From JBBROS01 sp965199595 (GTDB lineage Bacteria > Pseudomonadota > Alphaproteobacteria > Acetobacterales > Acetobacteraceae), in assembly GCA_965199595.1 (NCBI GenBank), contig OZ241182.1, positions 3,596,001-3,660,000 on the forward strand: a DNA stretch of 64,000 nt, given 5' to 3'. Within the stretch, counting starts at the first letter, position 1; each line of letters begins with the position of its first letter. The translations under genes were made by a program, and so were the position numbers. Shown in pieces: positions 51,895-60,786 of this stretch. The notes beneath the pieces were generated by a model that searched no databases, had not been told where the DNA came from, and worked only from the letters and a program-made list of their open reading frames with translations.

Positions 51895-53457
51895 ATGACC
51901 AAACGTGTAGGGATCATCGGTGCCGGGCCAGGCGGCCTGGCTGCCGCCATGTTGCTGGCGAAGGCCGGCATCGACGTGACGGTGCACGAGGCCCGGCCGC
52001 AGCTGGGCGGACGGTCCAGCACCATCACCGCGCCCACTGACCAGGGCACCTTCCGGTTCGACATGGGGCCGACCTTCTTCCTGTATCCGCGCGTGCTGGC
52101 GGATATCTTCGCCGCCTGCGGGCGCCGGCTGGAGGATGAGGTCGAGCTGATGCGGCTTGATCCGCAGTACCACCTGATCTTCGAGGGCGGCGGCGAGATG
52201 CACGCCACCGGCGACATGGAACGGATGGCCGCCGAGATCGCCCGCTTCTCCCCCTCCGACGCTGCCGCGCTGCCGCGCTTCATGGCGGACAACCGCGCCA
52301 AGCTGGCGCTGTTCCGTCCGGTGCTGGAAAACGCCTTCAACTCGCTGCGCGACCTGATACGGCCAGACGTGATGCGGAGCCTGGGCAAGCTGCGCCCGCA
52401 TCGCAGCGTGGACCAGGATCTGGGCAGCTACTTCAAGGATGAGCGGGTCCGCCTGGCCTTCAGCTTCCAGAGCAAGTACCTCGGCATGTCGCCGTTCCGC
52501 TGCCCCAGCCTGTTCACCATCCTGTCATTCATGGAATACGAATACGGCGTCTATCACCCGCGCGGCGGCACCGGTGCCGTGATGGCGGCGATGGCCCGCG
52601 TCGCGCGGGACATGGGTGCCCGGATCGAGCTGGCGGACCCGGTGGAGGAAGTGCTGTTCCAGGACCGACGGGCCAAGGGCGTCCGGACCAGGAACGGCGA
52701 CCAGCATTACGACGCCCTGGTGATCAACGCGGACTTCGCGGAGACCATGAAGCGACTGGTGCCCGACACCATCCGCAAGCGCTGGACCGACAAGCGCATC
52801 GCCAAGAAGCGGTTCTCCTGCAGCACCTTCATGCTCTATCTCGGCATCGAGGGCACCCTGCCGGACCTCGCTCACCACACCGTCTACCTGGCCGAGGATT
52901 ACCGCCGCAACCTGGCGGAGATCGAGGCCGGCAAGGCGCCGACCAATCCCAGCTTCTATGTGCAGAACGCCTGCGTTACCGACCCGGCGCTCGCGCCGCC
53001 CGGCCACTCCACCCTCTATGTGCTGGTGCCTGTCGGTCACCGCATGGGCGAGGGCGTGGACTGGGCGACCGAGGCGCCGCGCTACCGGGCCATGGCGCTG
53101 GAGCGGCTGAAGCGCATCGGCATCCCCGACATCGAGAGCCGCATCCGCTTCGAGAAGGTGCTGACGCCGCAGGGCTGGGAGGACGACCTCCGCATCTATC
53201 GCGGCGCCACCTTCAACCTCGCGCACAACCTGTCGCAGATGCTGCACTTCCGCCCGCGCAACCGCTTCGAGGACCTCGACGGCGTGTATCTCGTCGGCGG
53301 TGGCACCCACCCCGGCAGCGGCCTGCCGGTGATCTTCGAGAGCGCCCGCATCAGCACCCGCCTGCTTACCGAGGACCTGGGGATCGACCCGCACTGGGAT
53401 TCCCACTCGGCCATGGCGGCCCCCAACTACATTCCAGCCATCGCAGAGGCCCTATGA
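51895..53457 (+). CDS. Carotenoid desaturase/oxidase (CrtN/CrtP family), first copy
   Basis: A 520-residue FAD-dependent desaturase-like flavoprotein. The dinucleotide motif is VGIIGAGPGGLAAAMLLAKAG, followed by LGGRSSTI and FDMGPTFFLYP. The C-terminal FAD contact is GVYLVGGGTHPGSGLPVI. It belongs to the phytoene-desaturase/CrtN/CrtP superfamily. The second such gene follows with a four-base overlap. In C30 carotenoid pathways one copy desaturates and the other oxidises a terminal methyl group; which does which cannot be decided here. It is the first gene of a six-gene operon. Confidence 0.88.
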   Translation: MTKRVGIIGAGPGGLAAAMLLAKAGIDVTVHEARPQLGGRSSTITAPTDQGTFRFDMGPTFFLYPRVLADIFAACGRRLEDEVELMRLDPQYHLIFEGGGEMHATGDMERMAAEIARFSPSDAAALPRFMADNRAKLALFRPVLENAFNSLRDLIRPDVMRSLGKLRPHRSVDQDLGSYFKDERVRLAFSFQSKYLGMSPFRCPSLFTILSFMEYEYGVYHPRGGTGAVMAAMARVARDMGARIELADPVEEVLFQDRRAKGVRTRNGDQHYDALVINADFAETMKRLVPDTIRKRWTDKRIAKKRFSCSTFMLYLGIEGTLPDLAHHTVYLAEDYRRNLAEIEAGKAPTNPSFYVQNACVTDPALAPPGHSTLYVLVPVGHRMGEGVDWATEAPRYRAMALERLKRIGIPDIESRIRFEKVLTPQGWEDDLRIYRGATFNLAHNLSQMLHFRPRNRFEDLDGVYLVGGGTHPGSGLPVIFESARISTRLLTEDLGIDPHWDSHSAMAAPNYIPAIAEAL

Positions 53458-54992
53458 ACGCGATCAACCCGGCTTTCGGCCCGCTCCCCATCGGCGTTGT
53501 CGGCGCCGGGCTGGCGGGCCTGGCCGCCGCCTGCGTGCTGGCCGCGCGGGGCCACAAGGTGGTGCTGTTCGACAAGAACGACTGGCTGGGCGGCAAGGCG
53601 GCCCAGCTGGAGGAGGACGGCTTCCGCTTCGACATGGGCCCCACCATCCTGACGGTGCCGCACGTGCTGGAGCGGGTGTTCACCGAGGCCGGGCGCAAGA
53701 TGTCCGACTACCTGGACCTGCGCCGGCTGGACCCGCAATGGCGCTGCTTCTTCGAGGACGGCTCCGTGCTGGACCTGCAGGAAGACATCGAGAAGATGGC
53801 CGGGGTGATCGCCGAGTATGCCCCCGGCAGCCAGGATGGCTACACCGACTTCATGGCGATGAGCGCCAAGCTGCATGAGGTGTCCGAAAAGTTCTTCTTC
53901 TGGAAGTCGGTCGAGGGCATCGCCGACACGCTCAGCTTCAAGGGCATGAACCTCGCCACCCTGAAGGACGTGATGAGCCTGCGCATGGGCTCCTCGGTGG
54001 CCAGCCAGATCAGGAAGCGGGTGCCGGATGGCCGGGTGTCGCAGATGCTGGACCATTTCGTGCAGTATGTCGGCAGCTCCCCCTACGCCGCCCCCGCCGT
54101 GCTGTGCAGCATCGGGCATATGCAGACGGACCTCGGCGTCTGGTATCCCATGGGCGGCACCCGCGCCGTGCCGCAGGCGCTGGAGAAGCTGGCGGGCGAG
54201 CTGGGCGTGGACCTGCGCCCCGGCACCGGCATTTCCCGCATCCTGGCGCATGACGGCCGGGCCTCGGGTGTGGTGACGGATGACGGTGAGACCATCCGCC
54301 TCTCCGCCGTGGTATCGAACATGGACAGCGTCCGCACCATGCAGGAGCTGGTCGGCGGCCCCCCCGCCCGCAAGTTCGGCCGCCGCTGGAAACGCGATCC
54401 GGCCTGCTCCGGCGTCGTGCTCTACCTCGGCCTGAACAAGGGGTACGACCACCTGGCCCATCACGACTTCGTCTTCTCCAAGGACCCGGAGGAGGAGTTC
54501 AACTGGATCTACGACAAGGGCGAGCCGGCGCCGGACCCCACCTGCTACATCGCCGCCACCGCCCGCACCGAACCCGGCGTGGCCCCGCCGGGCGGCGAGG
54601 CGCTGTATGTGCTGGTCCACACCCCCTTCCTGCGGCCGCACCATGACTGGTCCAGGATGTTCCCGGCCTATCGCCAGGTGATCCTCGACAAGCTGAAGCG
54701 CTGCGCCGGCATGCCGGACCTGGAGGAGCGCATCGTGTTCGAGCGGCACCTGACGCCGCAGGACATCCACGAGCGCTACAACGTGCTGAACGGCGCCATC
54801 TACGGCCTGGCCAGCCACGGCAAGGTCAACGGCGCCTTTAAGCCCGGCAACCGCTCACGCGACCTGAAGGGCCTGTATCTCGCCGGCGGCGCGGCCCATC
54901 CCGGTCCTGGCATGCCGATGGTGCTGATGAGCGGCTGGATCGCGGCAGACAGCCTGTGCCAGGACCTGGCGCAGCTGCGCGTGGATGCCTGA
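53454..54992 (+). CDS. Carotenoid desaturase/oxidase (CrtN/CrtP family), second copy
   Basis: A 512-residue paralogue of the previous gene, with IGVVGAGLAGLAAACVLAARG, LGGKAAQLEEDGFRFDMGPT, LGVWYPMGGTRAVPQALEKLA and a C-terminal GLYLAGGAAHPGPGMPMVL. The match to CrtN/CrtI-type enzymes is clear. It overlaps the first copy (ATGA) and is followed 24 bp later by the acyltransferase. Confidence 0.88.
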   Translation: MNAINPAFGPLPIGVVGAGLAGLAAACVLAARGHKVVLFDKNDWLGGKAAQLEEDGFRFDMGPTILTVPHVLERVFTEAGRKMSDYLDLRRLDPQWRCFFEDGSVLDLQEDIEKMAGVIAEYAPGSQDGYTDFMAMSAKLHEVSEKFFFWKSVEGIADTLSFKGMNLATLKDVMSLRMGSSVASQIRKRVPDGRVSQMLDHFVQYVGSSPYAAPAVLCSIGHMQTDLGVWYPMGGTRAVPQALEKLAGELGVDLRPGTGISRILAHDGRASGVVTDDGETIRLSAVVSNMDSVRTMQELVGGPPARKFGRRWKRDPACSGVVLYLGLNKGYDHLAHHDFVFSKDPEEEFNWIYDKGEPAPDPTCYIAATARTEPGVAPPGGEALYVLVHTPFLRPHHDWSRMFPAYRQVILDKLKRCAGMPDLEERIVFERHLTPQDIHERYNVLNGAIYGLASHGKVNGAFKPGNRSRDLKGLYLAGGAAHPGPGMPMVLMSGWIAADSLCQDLAQLRVDA

Positions 54993-55016
54993 CGCACTCC
55001 GGGCCAGGCGGGTGAG

Positions 55017-55814
55017 ATGACGGTGACGCCGCCGCCATCCGATGATCCCCTGGCCCGGCGCTCGCCCTTCCTGTTCTGGGCCTTCGGCTGGTATCTGCGC
55101 TGGTATTTCTGGCGGCGCTTCCATGGGGTGCGGCTGTCCCGCGGCGGCCGACCCATCACGCCGCCTGGCCGGCCGGTCATCATCTACAGCAACCATCCCT
55201 CCTGGTGGGACCCGGCCTTCTTCATCCTGCTCGCCACCAAGCTGTTCGCGGGCCGCGCCGGGTTCGGGCCCATGGATGCGGCGGCGCTGGGCCGGTATGG
55301 CGTGCTGCAGCGCATGGGCATCTTCGGCATCGACCTCGCCTCCCCCCGCGGCGCCGCCCGGTTCCTGGAGACCAGCCTGCGCGTGCTTGCCACACCGACC
55401 TCCATGCTGTGGATCACCGCGGAGGGTGCCTTCACCGACGCCCGCAGCCGCCCGGTGCATCTGCGCCCCGGCATCGCCCACCTGGCCCGGCGCGTCCCGG
55501 GCGCCATCATCCTGCCGCTGGCTGTCGAATACAGCTTCTGGAACGAGAGCAAGCCGGAAGCCCTCGCGCGCTTCGGCACGCCCATCGAGACCGGGCGCGG
55601 CCGCAGCGTGACGGAATGGACCGCGCATCTGGAGGCGGAACTGGCCCGCACCATGGACGCCCTGCAGGCCGAGAGCATGCAGCGCAACCCCGCCCTGTTC
55701 GACAAGCTGCTGGGCGGCCGCGCCGGCGTGGGCGGCATCTACGACACCTGGCGCCGCCTGCGCGCCTGGGCCGGCGGCCGCCGGTTCGACCCGTCGCACG
55801 AAGGCCCCGAATGA
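55017..55814 (+). CDS. 1-acyl-glycerol-phosphate-type acyltransferase (PlsC fold)
   Basis: A 265-residue acyltransferase of the PlsC fold. The catalytic motif is IYSNHPSWWDPAFF (His and Asp four residues apart), followed by GFGPMDAAALG and WITAEGAFTDARSRP for acyl/phosphate contacts. In staphyloxanthin-like pathways the CrtO acyltransferase adds a fatty acid to a glycosylated C30 carotenoid. The position between desaturases and glycosyltransferase suggests the same here. It overlaps the next gene by four bases. Confidence 0.85.
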   Translation: MTVTPPPSDDPLARRSPFLFWAFGWYLRWYFWRRFHGVRLSRGGRPITPPGRPVIIYSNHPSWWDPAFFILLATKLFAGRAGFGPMDAAALGRYGVLQRMGIFGIDLASPRGAARFLETSLRVLATPTSMLWITAEGAFTDARSRPVHLRPGIAHLARRVPGAIILPLAVEYSFWNESKPEALARFGTPIETGRGRSVTEWTAHLEAELARTMDALQAESMQRNPALFDKLLGGRAGVGGIYDTWRRLRAWAGGRRFDPSHEGPE

Positions 55815-56932
55815 TGACTGGCGTTATCCTCGGCTGGATCTGCCTGGTGCTGGCCGCGGTGCCGCTGCTGATGACTCTGATCAACCTGCGGGAGTTCCGC
55901 ACCCCCGCCCTCGCCACGGGGCGCCCCTCGGTCAGCGTGCTGATCCCGGCCCGCAACGAGGAAGCCAACATCGCCGAGGCCTGCGCCGCCATCCTGGCCA
56001 GCGAGGGCGTGGACGTCGAGCTGATCGTGCTGGACGATGCGAGCACGGACCGCACGCCCGCCATCCTGGCCGCCATCGGCGATTCGCGGCTGCGCGTCGC
56101 CGCCGCACCGCCGCTGCCGCCGGGCTGGTCCGGCAAGCAGCACGCCTGCCACATCCTGGGCGGGCTGGCCCGGCACGAGCTGATGGTCTTCGTCGACGCC
56201 GACGTGCGCCTGGCCCCCGATGCGCTGTCCCGCATGGCCGGGTTCATGGCGGTGCGCGCGGCGGGGCTGGCGAGCGGGTTTCCGCACCAGGTGGTGGTCA
56301 CCTGGTCGGAGCGGCTGCTGCTGCCGTTGATCCACTTCCTGCTGCTCGGCTTCCTGCCCATGCCGCTGATGCGGACGCGGCCGGATGTGGGGCTGGGGGC
56401 CGGGTGCGGGCAGTTGTTCATCGCCCGGCGCGGCGCCTATGTCGCGGCGGGCGGGCACGCGGCGATCCGCGCCAGCCTGCATGACGGGCTGATGCTGCCG
56501 CGGGCGTTTCGCCGGGCCGGGCAGCGGACGCTGTTGTTCGACGCGACGGGGTTCGCACGGTGCCGCATGTATGCGAGTGCTGCGCAGGTCTGGGAGGGAC
56601 TATGCAAGAACGCGACCGAGGGCATGGCCAAGCCGGCCGCCCTGCCGATCTGGACCGTGATCCTCGCCGGGGGCCAGGTGGTTCCGGCCATTCTGCTGCT
56701 GGCGGCGCTTCTTGGGCTGGCAGCGCCGGGCTGGCCGGCCGGGCTGGCGCTGGCCTGCGGGATCGGGACGCGGCTGGTGCTGGCGGCGCGGTTCCGCCAG
56801 CCCATCCTGTCGGCGGTGCTGCAGCCGCTGGGCGTTGCCGCCTTGCTGGTGGTGCAGTGGTTCAGCCTGTTGCGCGCCGCGGCCGGCGGCAAGGCAACCT
56901 GGCGCGGGCGGGCCTATACGGCGCAATCCTGA
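55811..56932 (+). CDS. Glycosyltransferase family 2 (CrtQ-like)
   Basis: A 373-residue membrane-bound family 2 glycosyltransferase. The catalytic domain has VSVLIPARNEEANIAEACAAI, LIVLDDASTDRTP and MVFVDADVRLAPDAL (DxD), and it is framed by an N-terminal helix and four C-terminal helices. It resembles CrtQ, which glucosylates C30 carotenoic acids. The start ATGATG overlaps the acyltransferase stop. The assignment to carotenoids is inferred from context. Confidence 0.85.
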   Translation: MMTGVILGWICLVLAAVPLLMTLINLREFRTPALATGRPSVSVLIPARNEEANIAEACAAILASEGVDVELIVLDDASTDRTPAILAAIGDSRLRVAAAPPLPPGWSGKQHACHILGGLARHELMVFVDADVRLAPDALSRMAGFMAVRAAGLASGFPHQVVVTWSERLLLPLIHFLLLGFLPMPLMRTRPDVGLGAGCGQLFIARRGAYVAAGGHAAIRASLHDGLMLPRAFRRAGQRTLLFDATGFARCRMYASAAQVWEGLCKNATEGMAKPAALPIWTVILAGGQVVPAILLLAALLGLAAPGWPAGLALACGIGTRLVLAARFRQPILSAVLQPLGVAALLVVQWFSLLRAAAGGKATWRGRAYTAQS

Positions 56933-57336
56933 TGCTGCTGACCGGGCCCTTGATGGGCGGGCCGGCGGCGGCGGCCACGCTGGACATCGTCGTCGGCAAC
57001 ATCCGCAACGGCACCGGCGATATCCGGGTCGCGGTGTGCTCCAGGGCGCAGTTCCTGAACGAGTCCTGCGAATACGTGGCCGTGGCCCCCGCGCAACCCG
57101 GCGAGGTGCGGGTGCACCTGGAGAACGTGGCGCCCGGCACCTGGGCCGTGCAGGCCTTCCATGACGAGGACGGGGATGGCAGGATCGGCACCAACCTGCT
57201 GGGCCTGCCGACCGAGGGGCTGGGGTTCAGCAACGACGCCCGGTTCCGCTTCGGCCCGCCCCGCTTCGACGACGCCGCCTTTCGCCTGAACCCGGCCGGC
57301 GGCCGGGTCCGCGTGCCACTCCGCTACAGCTTCTGA
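56932..57336 (+). CDS. DUF2141 exported protein
   Basis: A 134-residue protein with a short signal peptide (MLLTGPLMGGPAAAA) and a DUF2141 beta-sandwich domain: LDIVVGNIRNGTGDIRVAVC, VHLENVAPGTWAVQAFHDEDGDGRIGTN and GLGFSNDARFRFGPPRFDDAAF. DUF2141 is periplasmic or extracellular and of unknown function. It starts one base inside the glycosyltransferase gene (TGATG), firmly linking it to the carotenoid operon. Its role in pigment handling or location is not known. Confidence 0.85.
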   Translation: MLLTGPLMGGPAAAATLDIVVGNIRNGTGDIRVAVCSRAQFLNESCEYVAVAPAQPGEVRVHLENVAPGTWAVQAFHDEDGDGRIGTNLLGLPTEGLGFSNDARFRFGPPRFDDAAFRLNPAGGRVRVPLRYSF

Positions 57337-57343
57337 GGTTCCC

Positions 57344-57685
57344 ATGGGCATGCCCCTTGCCACCGACCCGGCGCCGTTCTTCGAGGCGCACCTGTTCGTC
57401 TGCACCAACCGCCGTGCGGACGGCCACAAGCGCGGCAGCTGCGCCGCCCGCGGCTCCGAGCATCTGCGCGACTACATGAAGGCCCGTGCCAAGGAACTCG
57501 GCATCGCCGACATCCGCGTCAACAGCGCCGGCTGCCTGGACCGCTGCGAGCTGGGGCCGTGCCTGGTGATCTACCCCGAAGGCGTGTGGTATCGCATCGA
57601 CAGCACGGCGGACGTGGACGCGGTGTTGCAGCAGCATCTGGTCGAGGGCGGCCGGGCGACGGCGCTGATGCTGCCCGCGACCTGA
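57344..57685 (+). CDS. Thioredoxin-like [2Fe-2S] ferredoxin
   Basis: A 113-residue protein of the 2Fe-2S thioredoxin-like family. Cluster Cys residues are in FVCTNRRADGHKRGSCAARG and NSAGCLDRCELGPCLVIYPEGVWY. It could deliver electrons, perhaps to the operon flavoproteins or to an unrelated enzyme. It follows the DUF2141 gene after seven base pairs. Confidence 0.9.
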   Translation: MGMPLATDPAPFFEAHLFVCTNRRADGHKRGSCAARGSEHLRDYMKARAKELGIADIRVNSAGCLDRCELGPCLVIYPEGVWYRIDSTADVDAVLQQHLVEGGRATALMLPAT

Positions 57686-57761
57686 ATCGCGCTCGCAGCC
57701 GCCCGCCCCGCATCGACAGGGCAGCGCGTTCGGCTGACTGGCTTGGCTGAACCGGCGGGCG

Positions 57762-58358
57762 TCAGACGGCCCGCCGCCCGCGCACCGCGGCCGAGAGCGT
57801 GCCATCGTCCAGCACATCCAGCGCGCCGCCGATCGGCACGCCCTGCCCCACCCGGCTGATCCGCACCTCCGGCACCACGGCGCGCAGCCGTTCGGTCAGC
57901 CAGTGCGCGGTGCTGGCGCCATCCACCGTGGCGCCCAGGGCGAGGATCACCTCGTTCACCCCCGCCTCCACCCGGCTCAGCAGCGGCGACACGTTCAGGT
58001 CGTCCGGCCCGGTGCCCCCAAGCGCGGAGAGCGTGCCACCCAGCACGTGATACACGCCGCGATGCACCCCGGCACGCTCCAGCGCCCACAGGTCGCCGAC
58101 GCCTTCCACGACACAGACCAGGCCATGGTCCCGCCCGGCATCGCCGCAGATGCCGCAGGGGTCGCGGCTGTCCAGGTTGCCGCACTGGCTGCACGGCTTC
58201 ACCGCCCGTGCCGCCTCGGTGAGCGCCGCGGCCAGCGGCACCATGCGCGACTGCGGCTGCTGCAACATGCGCAGCGCCGCACGCCGGGCACTGCGCGGCC
58301 CGAAACCCGGCAGCCGCGACAGCAGCCCGATCAGCCGCTCGACTTCAGGCCCGCCCAT
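57762..58358 (-). CDS. recR: Recombination mediator RecR
   Basis: A 198-residue RecR protein that helps RecFO load RecA at gaps. It has the helix-hairpin-helix LLSRLPGFGPRSARRAALRM, the four-Cys zinc motif CSQCGNLDSRDPCGICGD and a Toprim domain (LVCVVEGVGDLWALE, and LGATVDGASTAHWLTERL). The ybaB and dnaX genes lie immediately upstream in the usual order. Confidence 0.97.
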   Translation of the reverse strand: MGGPEVERLIGLLSRLPGFGPRSARRAALRMLQQPQSRMVPLAAALTEAARAVKPCSQCGNLDSRDPCGICGDAGRDHGLVCVVEGVGDLWALERAGVHRGVYHVLGGTLSALGGTGPDDLNVSPLLSRVEAGVNEVILALGATVDGASTAHWLTERLRAVVPEVRISRVGQGVPIGGALDVLDDGTLSAAVRGRRAV

Positions 58359-58366
58359 GCCCGGTC

Positions 58367-58690
58367 CTAGAACGGCAGCTTCAACCCCCCGGGGAGACCC
58401 ATGCCGCCGGTCGCCGCCTCCATCTCCGCGGCCATCATGGCGTCGATCTTGCGCTTGGCGTCGGCATGCGCGGCCACCACCAGGTCTTCCAGCATCTCGG
58501 TCTCACCGGGATCGGCCAGCTTGGGGTCGATCCTGATTCGGCGCAGCTCGCCCTTGCCCGACATGGTGACGACCACCATCCCGGCCCCGGCCACGCCCTC
58601 CAGCTCCATGGCCTCCAGCTTGGCCGTCATCTCGGCCATCTTGGCCTGCATCTGCGTGGCTTGCTTCATCAGGCCTGCGAGGTTCTTCAC
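58367..58690 (-). CDS. YbaB/EbfC family nucleoid-associated protein
   Basis: A 107-residue small DNA-binding protein with MKQATQMQAKMAEMTAKLEAM and GVAGAGMVVVTMSGKGELRRIRIDP. It binds DNA as a dimer with little sequence specificity. The GTG at 58690 sits four bases past the dnaX stop and eight bases lie between it and recR, so the three form one transcript. Confidence 0.94.
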   Translation of the reverse strand: MKNLAGLMKQATQMQAKMAEMTAKLEAMELEGVAGAGMVVVTMSGKGELRRIRIDPKLADPGETEMLEDLVVAAHADAKRKIDAMMAAEMEAATGGMGLPGGLKLPF

Positions 58691-58693
58691 GTC

Positions 58694-60565
58694 CTATTCC
58701 TCCGGTTCATCGGCATAGTCGGCGTCCACTGGCGCGAACTCCGGCATATCTGGTTCGCCCAGGGCCAGCTCGGGCATCAAACCATAGGCATCGACCCGGC
58801 TGTCACTGACCTGCGTGATCGCCGCCCCGGGGAACGCGTCGAGGATGGCGCGCACCAGCGGATGATCCGCCGCCGCCACACGGCGGGCGCCATCCGCCTC
58901 GCGGCCCTGCTCGGCCAGGGTCGGCTCGCCGGTCTCGCGTGACAGGGCGATGGTCCAGCGCTCGCCGGTTTCGGCCAGCAGCATCCTGGCGAGGTCGGAG
59001 GCCAGGCTGCGCGGGGCATCCGCCTCGGGCCGCAGCTCGATCAGGCCCGGCGCGAACCGCACCAGATGCACCTGGTGCAGCAGGTTGCCGTGCAGCACCG
59101 CCTCGCGCCGGGCCGCGGCCAGTTGCGCCACGTCGCGGAAGTTCGCCAGCACGGGCCCGGGGGGCGGCCCGGGATCCGCCACAGGCACGGGACGTTCAGC
59201 GAGCGGCGGCGACATCGCCACGGGCGCGCCATTGGCCACCGCGCGGGTGCCGCCGCCCTCCGGCACCGGGGCGGGCGGTGCGCGCGGCGTGGCGGGGGCG
59301 GCGTTCGGGTCAGCCAGGCGGCGCACCAGGTCCCCGGGGGTGGGCAGGTCCGCGACGTAGCAGGCGCGGATCAGCACCATCTCGGCGGCGGCCCGGCGGT
59401 CCGGCGCCTGCTCCACCTCGGCGGCGCCCTTCAGCAGCATCTGCCACAGCCGGGCCAGCACCGGCATGGAGAGCCGGTCCGCCAGCGCGGCGCCCCGGGT
59501 GCGTTCGGCCTCGGGCAGTTCGTTGCCGTCGCGCAGGGCGGGCACGGCCTTGAGCCGGGTCAGCGTGTGGGTCAGCTCCAGCAGGTCCTGCAGCAGCAGG
59601 CCCATGTCGGCGCCGCGCTCATGGGCCCGGCCGGTCGCCTCCAGCACCTGGTCCGGGCGGCCGGCGAGCAGGGCCTCGATCAACGCATAGACGGAGGTGC
59701 GGTCCGCCAGGCCCAGCATGTCGATCACCTGGGCCGCCGGGATCGGCACGCCGCCGGCACCCTGGGCGATGGCCTGGTCCAGCAGGGAGAGCCCGTCCCG
59801 CGCCGAGCCGTCGGCGGCGCGGGCGATCAGGTCCAGCGCGCCGGGCTCGATCGCCACGCCCTCGGCCGCCGCGACCCGGCCGAACAGCCCGCCCAGCTCC
59901 GCCACCGAGATGCGCCGCAGGTCGAACCGCTGGCAGCGCGACAGCACCGTGACCGGCACCTTGCGGATCTCGGTGGTGGCGAAGATGAACTTCACATGCG
60001 GCGGCGGCTCCTCCAGCGTCTTCAGCAGCGCGTTGAACGCGTTGCGGGACAGCATGTGGACCTCGTCGATGATGAACACCTTGTATCGCGCCTGCAGCGG
60101 GCGATACCGCGTGGCGTCGATCACCTCGCGTATGTCGTCGATGCCGGTGTGGCTGGCGGCGTCCATCTCCACCACGTCCGGATGGCGGTCGGCCAGGATG
60201 GCGACGCAGTTCGCACAGACGTTGCAGGGCTCGACGGTGGGGCCTCCGGTGCCGTCCGGGCCCACGCAGTTCAGCGCGCGGGCGATGATGCGGGCGGTGG
60301 TGGTCTTGCCCACGCCGCGTACGCCGGTGAGCATCCAGGCATGGGCGATGCGGCCCTGGGCGAAGGCGTTGCGCAGGATGCGCACCATGGCCTCCTGCCC
60401 CACCAGGTCGGCGAATCCGGCCGGGCGGTACTTGCGGGCGAGCACACGGTAGGCCGGCGCCTCGACCGGGGGAGCGGAAGGCGGGTGCGCGGAAGGTGCG
60501 TCGCCGAACAGGCCGGGCCCGGAGGGCGGCGGCTCCGGCAGGGTCTCGTCCACAAGGCCAGACAT
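58694..60565 (-). CDS. dnaX: DNA polymerase III subunit gamma/tau
   Basis: A 623-residue clamp-loader subunit. The AAA+ domain begins with ARKYRPAGFADLVGQEAMVR, Walker A GVRGVGKTTTARI, a zinc module CNVCANC, Walker B VFIIDEVHML and the SRC motif ATTEIRKVPVTVLSRCQRFDLRR. A proline-rich linker (about 460-510) precedes the tau-specific C-terminal domain. ATG 60565 is chosen; the frame upstream belongs to the SRP RNA. No obvious slippery heptamer was found by eye. Confidence 0.96.
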   Translation of the reverse strand: MSGLVDETLPEPPPSGPGLFGDAPSAHPPSAPPVEAPAYRVLARKYRPAGFADLVGQEAMVRILRNAFAQGRIAHAWMLTGVRGVGKTTTARIIARALNCVGPDGTGGPTVEPCNVCANCVAILADRHPDVVEMDAASHTGIDDIREVIDATRYRPLQARYKVFIIDEVHMLSRNAFNALLKTLEEPPPHVKFIFATTEIRKVPVTVLSRCQRFDLRRISVAELGGLFGRVAAAEGVAIEPGALDLIARAADGSARDGLSLLDQAIAQGAGGVPIPAAQVIDMLGLADRTSVYALIEALLAGRPDQVLEATGRAHERGADMGLLLQDLLELTHTLTRLKAVPALRDGNELPEAERTRGAALADRLSMPVLARLWQMLLKGAAEVEQAPDRRAAAEMVLIRACYVADLPTPGDLVRRLADPNAAPATPRAPPAPVPEGGGTRAVANGAPVAMSPPLAERPVPVADPGPPPGPVLANFRDVAQLAAARREAVLHGNLLHQVHLVRFAPGLIELRPEADAPRSLASDLARMLLAETGERWTIALSRETGEPTLAEQGREADGARRVAAADHPLVRAILDAFPGAAITQVSDSRVDAYGLMPELALGEPDMPEFAPVDADYADEPEE

Positions 60566-60596
60566 CGGTGGCGCCGGACTCCTGCGTTCGGATTGG

Positions 60597-60695
60597 GTGG
60601 GAGGCCGACATCGACCCGAGCGGAACTCGTTGCGGCTGCTTCCTTCCGGACCTGACCGGGTTGGCAAGGCGCTCGTCCGCCGCCGACCTCCCGCG
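60597..60695 (-). ncRNA. ffs: Signal recognition particle RNA (4.5S-like)
   Basis: The minus strand has the diagnostic SRP core CAGGTCCGGAAGGAAGCAGC at about 60633-60652. The outer ends GGGAGG (60692-60687) and CCTCCC (60604-60599) pair to close a rod-like hairpin of about 95 nt. The RNA binds Ffh in co-translational membrane targeting. It sits 30 bp ahead of dnaX, a conserved neighbourhood. Exact ends are approximate. Confidence 0.93.
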
Positions 60696-60786
60696 CCGGT
60701 CTTAGCACGGCCCTGGGGGAGCGGCACAAGCCCTCTCCCTATACCCTCTGGCCTCTGGCCCGCCTTCATGCGAAACCGGGGGGCCC

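Noticed and set aside
59066..60655. 529-codon open frame opposite dnaX reaching into the SRP RNA
   Set aside because: It overlaps both a conserved CDS and a structured RNA on the opposite strand and has no recognisable domain.
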